From Paraburkholderia kururiensis (lineage in GTDB: Bacteria > Pseudomonadota > Gammaproteobacteria > Burkholderiales > Burkholderiaceae), in contig NZ_CP139965.1 in NCBI RefSeq assembly GCF_034424375.1, positions 2,294,001 to 2,358,000 of the forward strand: a stretch of 64,000 bases of DNA. The letters run 5' to 3'. Within the stretch, counting starts at the first letter, position 1; every line of letters starts with the position of its first letter. The position numbers and the translations under genes are program-made. The notes beneath the pieces are model-generated. The model was not told the DNA's origin. It did no database searches and saw only the letters and a program-made list of their open reading frames with translations. Below are positions 48,996-57,817 of this stretch, piece by piece.

Positions 48996-50093
48996 TTATG
49001 CAAGCCCCTGCAATCGTCCGATGGTTTCCTTCAACTCCGCTTCGAGCTGCGCCATGAGGTCGGCGGCCGGCATCTCGCGCGCGAGCGCCGCGGCCTGGCC
49101 TGCCCATTGCGCGCCATAGCCGAATTCGCCCTTCGCTTTCGCCGCCGCGTGGAGCGCCTTGCCCGCGTCATAGGCAATGGGGTAATCGGGCGTGGCGGGG
49201 GCCGTCGGCTCGCTGCCGAGTTCCGTGAAGCGGTTCAGCATGGCGCGCGCGGCGCGGCCCGAGATGGCCAGCGTGAGCGTGGTGTGGCGCGCGGCGTCGC
49301 CCAGGATCGCACAGCGGTAGCCTTCGTCGATCGACGTTTCGGAACACGCCACGAACGCCGTACCCAGTTGTGCCGCCTGTGCGCCGAGCGCCAACGCTGC
49401 GGCGATGCCGGCGCCGTCCATGATGCCGCCCGCGGCGATCACAGGCAGATCGAATTCGCGCACGAGCAGGCGGGTCAACGCGAACGTGCCCAGCTGATCG
49501 TCGCGTGCGGCCGGATCGAACACGCCGCGATGACCGCCCGCCTCGATGCCTTGCGCGACGATCGCATCCACGCCGGCACTCGCCACCTGGGCGGCTTCGT
49601 CGAGATTCGTCGCGCTCGCGAGCAGCCGGATGCCGGCCGCGCGCAGCTTCGCGATGACCTCCGCCGAGGGCAAGCCGAAATGGAAGCTCACCACAGCCGG
49701 CTTTTCGTCGAGGAACACGGCAAGCATGGCCGGGTCCGCGACGAAGCTCGTGTAGATCTCACCGAGTTTTGTGGGCGGCTCTGCGCCATAGCGCTGGAAC
49801 ACGGGCGCGAGCCACTCGAGCCATTGCCGCTCCACCGCGGCGTTGGCCGTAGCCGGCCGATGGCAGAACACGTTGACGTTGAACGGCCTCGCTGTGAGTT
49901 CGCGCGTGTCGCGAATCGCCTTGCGCGCGGCCTGCGCGTTCATCGCGCCCACGCCGATGGAGCCGAGGCCGCCCGCGTTCGATACGGCGGCGGCCAGCGC
50001 CGGCGTGCCCACGCCGGCCATGGGCGCGAGGATGATGGGTTGATCGATGCCGAGCCGGCGCAGCAATGCGCCCGCCTCTGCCTGCTGGGTCAT
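48996..50093 (-). CDS. Nitronate monooxygenase (2-nitropropane dioxygenase-like)
   Basis: A 365-residue TIM-barrel flavoprotein. Family segments are visible: PIILAPMAGVGTPALAAAVSNAGGLGSIGVG at the N-terminus, AGVDAIVAQGIEAGGHRG (FMN phosphate region), LPVIAAGGIMDGAGIAAALALGAQAAQLGTAFVACSET and the C-terminal helix. It oxidises alkyl nitronates using FMN and oxygen; a detoxifying role against propionate-3-nitronate is known for relatives. The active-site His is in the GGHRG loop. The ATG at 50093 has GGAGGG six bases upstream. It is downstream of mmsA on the same strand. Confidence 0.87.
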   Translation of the reverse strand: MTQQAEAGALLRRLGIDQPIILAPMAGVGTPALAAAVSNAGGLGSIGVGAMNAQAARKAIRDTRELTARPFNVNVFCHRPATANAAVERQWLEWLAPVFQRYGAEPPTKLGEIYTSFVADPAMLAVFLDEKPAVVSFHFGLPSAEVIAKLRAAGIRLLASATNLDEAAQVASAGVDAIVAQGIEAGGHRGVFDPAARDDQLGTFALTRLLVREFDLPVIAAGGIMDGAGIAAALALGAQAAQLGTAFVACSETSIDEGYRCAILGDAARHTTLTLAISGRAARAMLNRFTELGSEPTAPATPDYPIAYDAGKALHAAAKAKGEFGYGAQWAGQAAALAREMPAADLMAQLEAELKETIGRLQGLA

Positions 50094-50237
50094 GTCGCCC
50101 TCCTGTTGACCGAACGTGACGGATACCGCGAGCAAGCATACTGCGGCGCGTGCATGCGTGCCCTGACCGTCGCCATCCCGGCGGGCGCGGCATCGGCGCA
50201 TCGCCGATCAACGGCACCCACCGGCGCAACTGCCGTT

Positions 50238-50270
50238 CCTCGCGGGAATGTCCGGAATGCCCCCGCGAGG
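50238..50270 (-). other. Stem-loop after mmsA
   Basis: CCTCGCGGG and CCCGCGAGG make a perfect 9-bp stem with a 15-base loop, six bases after the mmsA stop. No T run follows on the minus strand. It may protect the 3' end or limit read-through into the nitronate monooxygenase gene. Confidence 0.5.
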
Positions 50271-50276
50271 AGCGCG

Positions 50277-51788
50277 TTACTTCGCGGTGGGCATAGCGAA
50301 TTCCGCGCCCTTTTCGATGCTTTCGGGCCAGCGCTGCATGATCGACTTCTGCTTCGTGTAGAAGCGCACGCCCTCTTCGCCGTATGCGTGCATGTCGCCG
50401 AACAGGCTGCGCTTCCAGCCGCCGAAGCCGTGCCACGCCATCGGCACCGGAATCGGCACGTTGATGCCCACCATGCCCACTTCGATGCGGCGGCCGAATT
50501 CGCGCGCCACGTTGCCGTCGCGCGTGAAGCACGCCACGCCGTTGCCGAACTCGTGCGCGTTGATGAGATCGACCGCTTCGCCGAAGTCCTTCACGCGCAC
50601 GCACGCGAGCACGGGCCCGAAGATCTCTTCCTTGTAGATGCGCATTTGCGGCGTCACGTGGTCGAACAGCGTGCCGCCCGTGAAGAAGCCGTCTTCGTGA
50701 CCCGCCACCTTGAGGCCGCGGCCGTCCACCACGAGCTTCGCGCCCTCTTCCACGCCGAGGCCGATGTAGCCTTCGATGCGCTGCAGCGCCTCGCGCGTGA
50801 CGACCGGTCCCATCTCCGCATCGGCCTGCATGCCGTTGCCGATGCGCAGCGTGCGCGCGCGCTCCGCGAGCGCCGGCACGATCTTGTCCGCCACGTCGCC
50901 CACCAGCACCGCCACCGAAATCGCCATGCAGCGTTCGCCCGCGGAACCGTAAGCGGCGCCGATCAGCGCATCCACGGCCTGGCCGATGTCGGCGTCGGGC
51001 ATCACCACGAGGTGGTTCTTCGCCCCGCCCAGCGCCTGCACGCGCTTGCCGAGCCGCGCACCCGTTTCGTAGATGTAGCTGGCAATCGGCGTCGAACCCA
51101 CGAAGCTCACCGCCTTCACGTCGGGGTGCGTGAGGAGCGCGTCGACCACCACCTTGTCGCCCTGCACGACGTTGAACACGCCATCGGGCAGGCCCGCCTC
51201 TTTGAGCAGGCCGGCCATGAAGAGCGAGGCCGACGGGTCGCGCTCGCTCGGCTTCAGCACGAACGTATTGCCCGACGCAATGGCGACCGGGAACATCCAG
51301 CACGGCACCATGCACGGAAAGTTGAACGGCGTGATGCCGGCCACCACGCCGAGCGGCTGGCGCACGGTCCAGTTGTCGATGCCGGTGGACACCTGCTCCG
51401 TGTAGTCGCCCTTGAGCAGTTGCGGAATGCCGCACGCGAATTCAATGACGTCGATGCCGCGCGACACTTCGCCCTGCGCATCCGAAAACACCTTGCCGTG
51501 CTCGGCCGTGATGATGGCGGCCAGCTCGTCGCGATGCTGGTTCATGAGTTCGAGAAACCGCAGCATGATGCGCGCGCGGCGAATAGGCGGCGTATCGCTC
51601 CACTTGGGAAAGGCCGCCTTCGCGCTCGCGACTGCGGCTTCCACATCCGCCGCTTCGCCCAGCAGCAGCTTGCGCGCCCGGGCGCCCGTGGCCGGGTTGA
51701 AGACGGGCTGCGAGCGGCTGCCGGTGCCGGCGACCCGCTCGCCATGAATGAAGTGACCGACGTCCGCGCTGTCGTTGTAGGCCTGCAT
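50277..51788 (-). CDS. mmsA: CoA-acylating methylmalonate-semialdehyde dehydrogenase
   Basis: A 503-residue aldehyde dehydrogenase. The active-site Cys is Cys287 in AYGSAGERCMAIS, and the position of the usual general-base Glu reads LGGAKNH, as in CoA-acylating members which lack that Glu. NAD-binding FVGSTPIASYIYETGARLGKRVQ and the PVPMAWHGFGGWKRSLFGDMHAYGEEGVRFYT C-terminal region match MmsA. It converts methylmalonate or malonate semialdehyde to propionyl- or acetyl-CoA in valine, beta-alanine or inositol degradation. The gene is divergent from a LysR regulator, a usual partner in beta-proteobacteria. Its Shine-Dalgarno is inside a palindrome. Confidence 0.92.
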   Translation of the reverse strand: MQAYNDSADVGHFIHGERVAGTGSRSQPVFNPATGARARKLLLGEAADVEAAVASAKAAFPKWSDTPPIRRARIMLRFLELMNQHRDELAAIITAEHGKVFSDAQGEVSRGIDVIEFACGIPQLLKGDYTEQVSTGIDNWTVRQPLGVVAGITPFNFPCMVPCWMFPVAIASGNTFVLKPSERDPSASLFMAGLLKEAGLPDGVFNVVQGDKVVVDALLTHPDVKAVSFVGSTPIASYIYETGARLGKRVQALGGAKNHLVVMPDADIGQAVDALIGAAYGSAGERCMAISVAVLVGDVADKIVPALAERARTLRIGNGMQADAEMGPVVTREALQRIEGYIGLGVEEGAKLVVDGRGLKVAGHEDGFFTGGTLFDHVTPQMRIYKEEIFGPVLACVRVKDFGEAVDLINAHEFGNGVACFTRDGNVAREFGRRIEVGMVGINVPIPVPMAWHGFGGWKRSLFGDMHAYGEEGVRFYTKQKSIMQRWPESIEKGAEFAMPTAK

Positions 51789-51789
51789 G

Positions 51790-51799
51790 AGGAGCTCCT
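51790..51799 (-). promoter_or_regulatory. mmsA ribosome site within a perfect palindrome
   Basis: AGGAGCTCCT is self-complementary; AGGAG is 6 bases before the mmsA ATG and is followed by its own complement CTCCT. Direct hairpin formation is limited by the lack of a loop, but the RNA could dimerise or pair with leader sequence. Confidence 0.5.
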
Positions 51800-51880
51800 G
51801 TGCATACGGATTGCGATGCCTGTCAGTGTAGGAAGAGCCGGGCCGTCTGCAAAGGTGCTATCGTTGAACGCGTTGTTTGC

Positions 51881-51894
51881 CATTGTGAACAATG
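51881..51894. promoter_or_regulatory. LysR-type palindrome between mmsA and its divergent regulator
   Basis: CATTGT-GA-ACAATG is a perfect 6-bp inverted repeat, ending 6 bases before the LysR start; it contains the ATTGTGAACAAT T-N-A LysR box. It lies where the regulator could repress itself and act on mmsA. Confidence 0.65.
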
Positions 51895-51899
51895 AGCGT

Positions 51900-52910
51900 A
51901 TGGATATCGAAAAAATCGAAGGACTGTGGACCCATCTGCACTGGCTTGCCATGCTCGCCGAACAGGGCAGCTATACGGCTGCGGCCGCGCGCCTCGGCGT
52001 CAGCAAGGCGGCCATGAGCCAGCGTATTTCCGAACTGGAGCGGGCCGCCGGCATCTCGCTCGTGCAGCGCACCACGCGCAGCGTGCGGCTCACCGAGGCC
52101 GGGCAGCGGCTCGTCGAGAACACGCGGCATCACTACGAGCAGATCGCCGCCAGCTTTGCCAGCGTGCGTGAACTGGCCGGCGTGGCGCGGGGGCTGCTGC
52201 GCGTCACGGCACCCGTGGCGTTCGCGCGTCAGCAGCTCGTGCCGCGCCTGCCCGCGTTTCTAAGGGCAAACCCTGAGGTGCGGGTTCAGCTCGAAGTGTC
52301 GGACCGGCTCGTGTCGCTCGCGGCCGAAGGGTTCGATCTCGCCATCCGCCACAGCGCCGACGCGCCCGACACCTGCGTGGCGTGGAAGCTGTGCGAGACG
52401 CGCTCGGTGATCGTGGCGACGCGCGCGTATCTGCGTCGACGCGGCACACCCAAAGCGCCGGCGGACCTCGCCGGCCACGATTGCCTGTTCTACCCGCGCT
52501 CCACGGGCCCCGCGATGTGGTCGTTCGAGCGCCGCGCGCAGCGTCGCGCAGCCACGAAGACGCAAACCAAAGGCGCGTCGAAGCCCGCTGCGTCGCAGGC
52601 GGCCGAAACCATCGCGCTGCCCGTGAGTGGCCCGTTCTGTGCGAACAACAGCGAGACGCTGCGCGATGCCGCGCTCGACAACCTCGGCATCGCCCTTTTG
52701 CCCGACTTCACCGCCCAGGCCGCCGTGCGGGCCGGCAAGCTCGTCGAGGTACTGCCCGAGTGGCGCATCACCGGCACATTCGCCGACCAGCTTTATGTGC
52801 TGCGGCCCTACACCTCGCACGTCCCGCGCGCGGTGAGTCTCTTCGTGAACTATCTGCGCGAGAGCTTTGCCGAGGGCTTCCCGCTCTCGTTGCCCACCTG
52901 GCGTCATTAG
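51900..52910 (+). CDS. LysR-type regulator divergent from mmsA
   Basis: A 336-residue LTTR. Residues 1-65 form the DNA-binding domain (LAEQGSYTAAAARLGVSKAAMSQRISELERAAG), followed by the effector domain from GLLRVTAPVAFARQQLVPRL. A charged insert, RRAQRRAATKTQTKGASKPAASQAAETI (residues ~205-232), makes it about 30 residues longer than usual. This group (like DmlR-type LTTRs) often controls an adjacent dehydrogenase. The start ATG at 51900 is six bases after the palindrome; the same frame is open far upstream over mmsA, which is not coding. Likely target: mmsA. Confidence 0.88.
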   Translation: MDIEKIEGLWTHLHWLAMLAEQGSYTAAAARLGVSKAAMSQRISELERAAGISLVQRTTRSVRLTEAGQRLVENTRHHYEQIAASFASVRELAGVARGLLRVTAPVAFARQQLVPRLPAFLRANPEVRVQLEVSDRLVSLAAEGFDLAIRHSADAPDTCVAWKLCETRSVIVATRAYLRRRGTPKAPADLAGHDCLFYPRSTGPAMWSFERRAQRRAATKTQTKGASKPAASQAAETIALPVSGPFCANNSETLRDAALDNLGIALLPDFTAQAAVRAGKLVEVLPEWRITGTFADQLYVLRPYTSHVPRAVSLFVNYLRESFAEGFPLSLPTWRH

Positions 52911-53159
52911 ACGCCGGTCAACTCGCCGCGCGGTTGTCTCCACGCCGCGCTTATTCCCCCCTCTTCACCCTCAAGTCGCCGCGCTCGCGTGCCGTTATCG
53001 GGAACGTAGCCGCCGCTTCGGCGAACGCGGCGTGCGGCATTCATCCGACTTTTAGCTTTTCTAAACAAAAGCCCGAAGCCCGCAGCGCCCCGCACGAACC
53101 GTCCGCGGCGCCCGCAGCACGTTCTTCGCAAAGACGCACCGACACGAGGCTTGTCGCTC

Positions 53160-53762
53160 ATGAGGAGACCCGTTCCCCCACCGCTCGCCGGCCGACGCGC
53201 GCCGGCAGCGGCTCGTGCGTTGCCGCGCCTCGGCGCGCGGCTCGCCCGGCCCTTGCATGCCGCCGCGCCTTCGGAACAGCGCGGCGTCGTCGCCCTCGAA
53301 TACGCCATCGTGCTCTCGCTCTTTCTCGCGGTCGTGATCGGCATGTTTCAGTTCGGCGTGATCTTCACGACGCAATCGCTCATGGACAACGCCGCGCGCG
53401 ATGTGGCCCGCCTGATTCGCATCGGCACCTTTACCGGCACGTCGGGCAGTTATTCGAGTGCGCTTACCACGGCCGTCTGCAACGACCTCACGGTGAGCGG
53501 CCTCAATCTCGTGCCGTCGTGCTCATCGAAGATCCAGATCTATGTGGCCTCCGCTGCCTCCAGCACACCGGCAGGCAGCGGCTTCAAGACGCTCGCGCCC
53601 GCCGCCATCAGCAACGGCGTGATGACGCAAACCAAGGCCTCGCTTTCGCCCAAGTACGACGTGATTCTGGAAATCGGCTATCAGATGCCGTGGGTGGCGG
53701 CGTTCTTTTCAGGCAACGCGATGCTTACCTCTACCCTCGCCTTCCAGACGGAGCCCTACTGA
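53160..53762 (+). CDS. TadE-like pilus assembly protein
   Basis: A 200-residue pseudopilin-like protein. A basic, Ala/Pro-rich N-terminus of about 40 residues precedes the TadE motif EQRGVVALEYAIVLSLFLAVVIGMFQFGV, where a Gly and Glu frame a prepilin-peptidase-type cleavage site ahead of a hydrophobic helix; the rest is extracytoplasmic, with two or three cysteines and a small beta-rich domain. TadE proteins are minor pseudopilins of Flp/Tad pili. The start is the ATG at 53160 (GAGG ten bases before) with TTG at 53151 possible. Its stop overlaps the next start (TGATG). First of three plus-strand genes facing away from the tad operon. Confidence 0.85.
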   Translation: MRRPVPPPLAGRRAPAAARALPRLGARLARPLHAAAPSEQRGVVALEYAIVLSLFLAVVIGMFQFGVIFTTQSLMDNAARDVARLIRIGTFTGTSGSYSSALTTAVCNDLTVSGLNLVPSCSSKIQIYVASAASSTPAGSGFKTLAPAAISNGVMTQTKASLSPKYDVILEIGYQMPWVAAFFSGNAMLTSTLAFQTEPY

Positions 53763-54382
53763 TGCAGCCGGTTCTGCGCCGCGTGGGCGCCTTCGTGCAC
53801 GGCTTTCTGCGCAACACGCGCGGCGTGGCGGCGCTCGAGTTCGTCTTCATCCTGCCGCTCATGACGGGCATGCTGTTCGGCATCTACGAAGTCGGGCAAT
53901 ACGCGCGCGTGAACATGCAACTCGCGAACGCGGCCACGTCGATGGCCGATCTCGTCTCGCAGCAGGCCGCAGGCGTGACGGGCGGCACGGCGGGCAGCCT
54001 CGGCAACTTCTGCGCCGCGGGCCGGTTGATGATGAACCCGTTCCCCGCCAGCGCGACGTCGGGCGCGGGCTCGTTTTCCGCGGCCATTGCGAGCGTCACG
54101 AACTATTCGGCCACGGGCGTCACGGTGGACTGGGAAAGCGACCACGCCTGCACGGTCACGGCCACTGCGCTCGGCGCCACCGCGAAAACGCTGGTCGCGT
54201 CGCCCACGAATCTCGTGCCCAATGCGGGCACGCCGGGCGACAGCGTGATCGTCGTGCAGGTGACGTACCAGTACAGCTCGCCGATCCAGTACCTCATTCC
54301 GTCTGCGTTCACGCTCACGCAGACGGCCTTCGCCCGGCCGCGCATCACGGGCACGATTGCGTGCGCGGCGCCCTGCTCCTGA
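53762..54382 (+). CDS. Second TadE-like pilus assembly protein
   Basis: A 206-residue protein with the TadE pattern RNTRGVAALEFVFILPLMTGMLFGIYEVGQYARVNMQLANAA: prepilin-type site, Glu at +5 and a hydrophobic helix, then a secreted domain of about 150 residues with four cysteines. It is cotranslated with the preceding TadE through a one-base overlap and precedes a TadG-like gene by nine bases. Role: pseudopilin needed for Tad pilus biogenesis. It may instead be a TadF-type protein. Confidence 0.85.
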   Translation: MQPVLRRVGAFVHGFLRNTRGVAALEFVFILPLMTGMLFGIYEVGQYARVNMQLANAATSMADLVSQQAAGVTGGTAGSLGNFCAAGRLMMNPFPASATSGAGSFSAAIASVTNYSATGVTVDWESDHACTVTATALGATAKTLVASPTNLVPNAGTPGDSVIVVQVTYQYSSPIQYLIPSAFTLTQTAFARPRITGTIACAAPCS

Positions 54383-54391
54383 GGACCCAGC

Positions 54392-55960
54392 ATGCCGTCC
54401 GCCACGATAGACGCGTTGGCCCTGTCCGCCTCGCCGTGCGCCGCCCGAACGCGTTCGGGCGGTTCCTTCCCGCGCCTCGCACGCAACCCTTTTAGCGCCG
54501 CCGCCGACGACTCGGGCTCTATCGCCGTCACGTTCGCGCTTCTGCTCATTCCCATGATGCTGATTCTCGGCCTCGTGGTGGACTACGCGCGCATGGTGCA
54601 GTGCCGGGCGATCCTGCAGAACGCCGTGGACGAAGCGGCGCTCGCGGGCGCGAGCGTCTTCACCACCTCGGACCAGGGCGCCAATGCCGCCACCGTGGCG
54701 GCCAGCTACTTCAATCGCGCGATCTTGCCTGCCACCATGAAGGCCGGCGCGCCCACCGTCACCACCAACGCAAACGGCACCATCAATCCCGCGCTCGGCA
54801 GCGCGCCCGCTTACACCGTCAAGGTGTCGGCCAGCGCGACCGTTTCCACCACGCTGCTTTCGATGCTGTTGCCCTCGGTTTCGATGACGGCCACCGGCAC
54901 GGCGAGCGACCCGGTGGTCTCGGCGAAGCTCGGCTTCACCAACGTCAACTCGGTGGCCTGCGACGGCAACGCCGTTTACCTGTACCAGGTGCCGAAGAAC
55001 GCGAGCGGCTCCGGCTACGATTTCGGCTCCGTGCCGACGTGGTCCACCGGCTCCGGCGGCAACTACTACGAGATCGGCAACAGCACGGGCGCCGCGCTGC
55101 CCCCGGGCCAGGCGCTGCCCACCGTCAGCGCGAACCAGCCGCTCGGTGTGGCGATGGTGAACCAGACCAACGGCAACACCGGCAATTCGGGTTGCGGCGT
55201 GACGGTGACGGGCGCGAACTCCTACGGCGCGCCGCACAAGAGCACGCAGACGTTCTATTCGTCGCTGCTGCTGAACGGGCAGCCGCCCACGCAAAATTCC
55301 AACTACAACTACACCGTGACGGTCACGCAGAATTCGGGCGGAACCATCACCGCCGTCACGGCTACCGTAGGCGGCCAGACGTGGTCGGTGCCGGTGGCCT
55401 CGTCTTCGTACAACAACCTCTCCACCTATCTCGGCATCAATGCGCCCAGCACGGGAAGCTCGAACTGCACCTCGTCGTCCACCACGTCGGGCTCGGGCAA
55501 AACGGCGACCACCACGACGGCCTACAACTGCCGCACCCAATACTTCACGTCGGCTTCGTCGTCCACACCCAACTGCGTGCTCTACGTGCAGACGGGCGTG
55601 ACGCAGAGCTACCTCAGCGGGTTGTCGAATTCGAGTTCCGCGCCCTCTGCGGCGCTCACCAAATGCTTTGCCCCGACCACGGGCGGCGGAAGCTACTCGG
55701 CCCCCACCTGCGCGCAGCTTTCGGCGCTCCAGAGCGGCGGTTCGAGCACCGTGCCCGCGGCAGTCTACTGGTGGGACGACGCAGGCGGTGTCGGCCCCGG
55801 CGAGCAGTACTACGGGCCCTCCAGCCACTGCTCCGCGACCACGTCGAACGGACCCGGCTATGGCGAAGACTGCCAGTACAAGAACAACTTCTTCGCCATG
55901 CAATGCCAGACGACCGGCGGCAGCGGAAGCGGCTTTACCGAGGTGGTGCTGAGTCAGTAG
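54392..55960 (+). CDS. TadG-like pilus assembly protein
   Basis: A 522-residue protein with a hydrophilic N-terminus, the TadG segment ADDSGSIAVTFALLLIPMMLILGLVVDYARMVQCRAILQNAVDEAALAGA (residues ~40-87) and a long extracytoplasmic part with Ser/Thr/Asn/Gly-rich low-complexity sequence (e.g. TSSSTTSGSGKTATTTTAYN) and eight or more cysteines. The vWA domain found in many TadG proteins is not evident, so the C-terminal part may have an adhesive or structural role. The ATG at 54392 lies 9 bases after the previous stop. A short gene remnant follows the stop. Confidence 0.82.
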   Translation: MPSATIDALALSASPCAARTRSGGSFPRLARNPFSAAADDSGSIAVTFALLLIPMMLILGLVVDYARMVQCRAILQNAVDEAALAGASVFTTSDQGANAATVAASYFNRAILPATMKAGAPTVTTNANGTINPALGSAPAYTVKVSASATVSTTLLSMLLPSVSMTATGTASDPVVSAKLGFTNVNSVACDGNAVYLYQVPKNASGSGYDFGSVPTWSTGSGGNYYEIGNSTGAALPPGQALPTVSANQPLGVAMVNQTNGNTGNSGCGVTVTGANSYGAPHKSTQTFYSSLLLNGQPPTQNSNYNYTVTVTQNSGGTITAVTATVGGQTWSVPVASSSYNNLSTYLGINAPSTGSSNCTSSSTTSGSGKTATTTTAYNCRTQYFTSASSSTPNCVLYVQTGVTQSYLSGLSNSSSAPSAALTKCFAPTTGGGSYSAPTCAQLSALQSGGSSTVPAAVYWWDDAGGVGPGEQYYGPSSHCSATTSNGPGYGEDCQYKNNFFAMQCQTTGGSGSGFTEVVLSQ

Positions 55961-55962
55961 GC

Positions 55963-56073
55963 GTTCAGGTAGGCCGCTTGCGCGGCACGTATCGCGGCAT
56001 GCGCAGCATGGACGACGTGAAGTACGTGGTCGTGGAAACCAACGGCGGAATCTCGATCGTCGAGCAGCGCTAA
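55963..56073 (+). pseudogene. Possible C-terminal remnant of a DUF421/YetF-type protein
   Basis: About 36 codons in one frame end MRSMDDVKYVVVETNGGISIVEQR then a stop. The pattern acidic-DVKY-VVxETNGGISI is typical of the C-terminal cytosolic domain of DUF421/YetF membrane proteins. No start codon with ribosome site, membrane helices or other parts are present; the preceding codons lie right behind the TadG stop. It appears to be a relic left by a deletion. Assignment is from motif memory and is tentative. Confidence 0.45.
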
Positions 56074-56098
56074 CCGGGCGAGGCGCTTCGAAACAGCC

Positions 56099-56860
56099 TC
56101 AGAAGAACCCCGGCATCACGCGATACCGCACGCGGCGCGCGTACTCGCGATAGGCCGGGTCCTTGAGCAGCATCTTTTCCTCCCGCAGCACGCGATAGAT
56201 CTGCAGCGTCCACAGCGAAACGAGGATCAGCAGATTGCGCACGCCGAAGTTGGCCGCGAGAAACCCCACGTTGGTGATGAAGTAGCCCACATAGATGGGA
56301 TGACGCAGCAGGCGGTACGGTCCACGCACCACCACGCCGCGGTTGGCGGGCAAGATGCCGTACGAGCGGCGCAGCGTGAGCTTCGCGCTGATCTGCAAGG
56401 CCATGCCGGCGATCTGCAGACCGGCCGCCGCCGTCTCGGGCAGCACGCGCCAGCCCGGCGCCAGCTGGAACGCCACGAAGTAGAAGCTCGCGCAGGTCGA
56501 AATGACCACGGTGAGCGGATGCCAGTCTCGCTCGCGCGGCACGCGCGTGCAGAGGGCGAGCGCGAGCGTGATCGCCTCCGACACCACGAGCAGCAGCAAC
56601 GTGACACGCGTGGGGTCGCGATAGAACTGATGCAGCGCCGACGAGACGAACATCGAGAACATCAGCACGGCGGCGAGCCGCACCGCGATTTCGACTGCAA
56701 CCCGGCCGGGAGTGAGCGTGACGGTCGGCATCTCTGAGGCACAAGCTTCGCCCGCGCGCGCCATGCCCGAGACGTCTACGCCCGAGGCGAGGGTTTCCGA
56801 TGTGCCGTTCTGCCCTGCCTCGGCTGCCGCCGGTAGCGGCATTGCCGTCGTGGTTTTCAT
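56099..56860 (-). CDS. Isoprenylcysteine carboxyl methyltransferase/PEMT-like membrane protein
   Basis: A 253-residue protein. After a hydrophilic N-terminus (~45 residues) there are four to five hydrophobic helices, and the C-terminal region GPYRLLRHPIYVGYFITNVGFLAANFG plus ILREEKMLLKDPAYREYARRVRYRVMPG is the signature of ICMT/phospholipid methyltransferase-type integral membrane methyltransferases (RHPxYxG and a later Glu binding SAM). It methylates an unknown lipid or protein. It is placed between the TadEEG block and the tad operon, 39 bases from the TadD stop on the same strand, so it may be cotranscribed with the pilus genes. The ATG at 56860 has no strong ribosome site. Confidence 0.82.
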   Translation of the reverse strand: MKTTTAMPLPAAAEAGQNGTSETLASGVDVSGMARAGEACASEMPTVTLTPGRVAVEIAVRLAAVLMFSMFVSSALHQFYRDPTRVTLLLLVVSEAITLALALCTRVPRERDWHPLTVVISTCASFYFVAFQLAPGWRVLPETAAAGLQIAGMALQISAKLTLRRSYGILPANRGVVVRGPYRLLRHPIYVGYFITNVGFLAANFGVRNLLILVSLWTLQIYRVLREEKMLLKDPAYREYARRVRYRVMPGFF

Positions 56861-56899
56861 GATCGCTTCACCCTGCCCTGTGGTCTGCCGCGTGTGGCG

Positions 56900-57817
56900 T
56901 CATTGCGCGAGCGGGCCGTTGGCCGCTTGCGTCACGGTTGCTGGGAGCGCGCCCGTTGTTGAGTCCTTTGTCGACTCCTTTGCCGATTCCTTTGCCGCTC
57001 CTGCCCTGTTGCCCGCGGGCGCAGGCGCCCGGGTGCCCATCAGCCGCGCGCGCTGCAACGCGTAATAGCGCAGATTATCGTCCACGGACGCTTTCGGCAG
57101 GTCTTGCCTGAGCAGTTCCGCGGCGGCCTCGGTGTTGCCGAGCAGGCCGTACGCCAGCGCGAGATCTTCGCGGGCCTGGGGCGGCGCCGACGGAAAGCGC
57201 GTCACGTCGAGCAGCACGTTGGCGCCCTCGCGCGGATGCCCGCTCAGCACGAGCGAAAGCCCCAGGTTGATGCTGAGCATCGGGTCGCCCGGATTCGCCT
57301 TGAGCGCGCCGCGCAGCACGTCTTGCGCGCCCGCGTGGTCGCCGGCGAGGTCGAGCGCGGCACCGAGGCCCGCGCTCGCGAGCGCGTCGTTGGGCTTGAG
57401 CGCGAGCACGCGACGGAAATTCGCCGCGGCATCGGCCAGGCGCCGCTGATGCATCGCCACGCGCGCCATGCCGATGAGCGGCGCGGCGTTGGCCGGCTCG
57501 ATCCGGCTCGCCTTCTCGAAGTACACGCCCGCGCGCGTGAAGTCGCCCACGGCATAGAGCGTGTTGCCGAGGCCCGTGAGGCCCGGCACCGAATTCGCGT
57601 CGGCCTTCACGATGCGGCTGTAGATGGTGGTCGCCATGTCGAGATTGCCCGACTCGAGCGCCGTCTCGGCAATGCGCAACTCGCTCGCCGTGGACGGCGT
57701 GCCGCGCGGATCGAGCGGACGGATCTCGGTGGCGTGCTGCGTCACCGTGGTCGTGCAGGCCGCCGTGAATGCTACGCAGGCGAGGGCCGCCGCGCGAAAC
57801 AGAAGATGGGCTTTCAT
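56900..57817 (-). CDS. tadD: TadD-like TPR lipoprotein
   Basis: A 305-residue protein with a lipoprotein signal (ALACVAFTAAC), then tandem TPR motifs from about residue 45 to 250 (e.g. LGNTLYAVGDFTRAGVYFEKASRIEPANAAPLIGMARVAMHQRRLADAAANFRRVLALKPNDALASAGLGAALDLAGDHAGAQDVL) and an Ala/Lys/Ser-rich tail. TadD-type proteins are periplasmic scaffolds for Tad secretin assembly. Its start overlaps the tadC stop by four bases, fixing it in the operon. It is the last clear tad gene of the minus-strand block. Confidence 0.85.
   Translation of the reverse strand: MKAHLLFRAAALACVAFTAACTTTVTQHATEIRPLDPRGTPSTASELRIAETALESGNLDMATTIYSRIVKADANSVPGLTGLGNTLYAVGDFTRAGVYFEKASRIEPANAAPLIGMARVAMHQRRLADAAANFRRVLALKPNDALASAGLGAALDLAGDHAGAQDVLRGALKANPGDPMLSINLGLSLVLSGHPREGANVLLDVTRFPSAPPQAREDLALAYGLLGNTEAAAELLRQDLPKASVDDNLRYYALQRARLMGTRAPAPAGNRAGAAKESAKESTKDSTTGALPATVTQAANGPLAQ

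Noticed and set aside
48900..52910. A plus-strand open frame of over 1300 codons running into the LysR gene
   Set aside because: Only its last 336 codons are a real gene (LysR); the rest is antisense to mmsA and the nitronate monooxygenase.
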